Below, piece after piece: positions 62,913-64,000 of a stretch of DNA of 64,000 nucleotides. Every line of letters starts with the position of its first letter. Position 1 is the stretch's first letter. The translations under genes and the position numbers were made by a program. The notes beneath the pieces are model-generated. The model saw only the letters and a program-made list of their open reading frames with translations. It ran no database searches and had not been told where the DNA came from. The DNA comes from Stropharia rugosoannulata. Its lineage: Eukaryota > Basidiomycota > Agaricomycetes > Agaricales > Strophariaceae. Location of the stretch: assembly GCA_028532985.1 (NCBI GenBank), contig JANCIK010000011.1:248001-312000 (forward strand). The letters are read 5' to 3'.

Positions 62913-64000
62913 TCCCGCTATTTCCCCCTACTGCCCCTCACCTCGCCACAACACCCCACCCATCCTAAGCGTCCCCTAACATACCCAACATCAACTTTTC
63001 TGTCACCCAGTATCCGGCCCACAGCACCTGCCTCCCTCCCATTTCGGACGTCCCGCGCGCCACAGGTCAAGATAAGCAATGGCATGTGCCGTCGCATTCT
63101 TGGCGCCCCCCATGCCCTGCGCACGGGCACATTGGTCTCACGCCGTGCGCCGCCATCGCCCACCGAGTCCCGGCGCGGTGCACGCCATCGCGCTGTCCGT
63201 CCGCTGGAGCAGTCTGGAAGGGGGTGACGACCTCATGAGACTAGTACTTCTTCGCACCGCACGTCCCTGGATTCTCACGTATCCCTCCGTGTTTGTTTGT
63301 CCCTCTGTGTACGTATATCCTGCCCCTCATTCTCGCATATCCCACTCCTCTACCTGTCCCTTAGCCTCTCCTCCCGTAAACTCTGCTCTTCCCATAAGCC
63401 CTGCTGGCCACTGCCATATTCCATGCTGGCCGCTTCTCCCATCCCCGGCACTCTAGCCGTGGAGGTACCTCCTCCGCCCACGGCCCTCGGCGATATGCGA
63501 CCCGCGACGCCTCCGCCTTTGCGCTCACAAATCTCTGCCCACGTCCTGCCTCCTGCCTCTTGCACGGGAGGGCACTCCACTGCCCCTGTGCGCAGGAATA
63601 ATCCACGCAAGGCGACAGCGGCGCCTGCGCACCACTACGGCATGTGTCTTGTCCTGGTACATGGCTCGTCAACATCAGTCATGCATTAGTGCTTGGGTCA
63701 TGCACCAGTGTGCTATGTGCGGGCTCGCTATGTGCGCAAGTGCTGGAGAACGGTTCGGTGCGGGTGATCAGTATGGTATTGGTATTGGTATGGTGAACCC
63801 AGTACGTGGAGGCCAGGTGAGGTGAGGTGATGGACGAATAGTGGTGCATGCACAGGTCGCCTCCCATTAGTTCACCCTCCCCTCCCACTGCCTTGCTCAC
63901 GTCGCTCACCACCATCCCCTGCCATGCACCCTCGCATCTACACTCGCCTGCCCCACTCCCCACTCCCCATATAATGTATATACACTCCCCATACAATTCT
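62913..64000. other. C-rich low-complexity region at the right edge
   Basis: The plus strand is strongly pyrimidine- and C-rich. Open frames occur on both strands but are proline/serine-rich and lack splice or start context. Short tandem runs (GGTATT near 63776-63795, GGTGAGGTGAGGTGA near 63816-63830) are present. No gene supported. Confidence 0.4.

Noticed and set aside
63079..63996. Long open frames on both strands at the right edge
   Set aside because: C-rich low-complexity DNA with few stop codons by composition; no domain or splice evidence.

Overview
This window is fungal nuclear DNA that looks like an Agaricomycete (mushroom-type basidiomycete). Genes carry many short GT...AG introns, and the recognisable proteins are a Plavaka-type transposase, a CxC5/CxC6 protein of the kind associated with KDZ transposons, a TET/JBP-like dioxygenase, a DUF6532-like protein and an alpha-kinase fragment. 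No housekeeping gene is evident. Most of the first 54 kb is nested transposable elements and their cargo.

Layout. (1) 1-7602: a minus-strand Ty3/gypsy fragment (937-6660) sits between two arms of a long inverted repeat. (2) 7100-9030: tandem copies of an unidentified repeat family (R). (3) 9030-11189 plus 27041-29365: a plus-strand gypsy element (outer), split by a complete minus-strand gypsy element (inner, 11190-27040) with 1212-bp LTRs that differ at only about three positions. The inner element has intact gag, protease and pol reading frames. Between pol and its 3' LTR it carries about 6 kb with at least three intron-containing genes on the opposite strand. (4) 29366-42160: a 12.8-kb Plavaka-type DNA transposon with long terminal inverted repeats rich in CCGG motifs, a spliced transposase gene, a DUF6532-like gene and two minus-strand cargo genes. 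(5) 42161-42943: the 3' part of an alpha-kinase gene cut by that transposon.

(6) 43076-54546: a run of minus-strand, multi-exon genes: a TET/JBP-like 2-oxoglutarate dioxygenase, two TE-associated unknowns and a CxC5/CxC6 protein. They are interrupted by an AT-rich minisatellite and a small inverted-repeat element. I infer the remains of a KDZ-type, TET/JBP-carrying mobile region. (7) 55-64 kb: less transposon-rich, with a spliced deaminase-fold gene, a small intact gene resembling fungal peptidase inhibitors with two decayed copies, a 0.7-kb inverted-repeat element and GC-rich low-complexity sequence at the right edge.

Several inactivating changes (gag, protease, TE-associated gene, CxC5/6 gene, DUF6532 gene, and a probable key residue of the dioxygenase) look like C:G to T:A transitions, as expected from 5-methylcytosine deamination or a RIP-like process. 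The inner gypsy element shows no such lesion and appears to be the youngest insertion. All family assignments are from recalled motif patterns; no database search was run.
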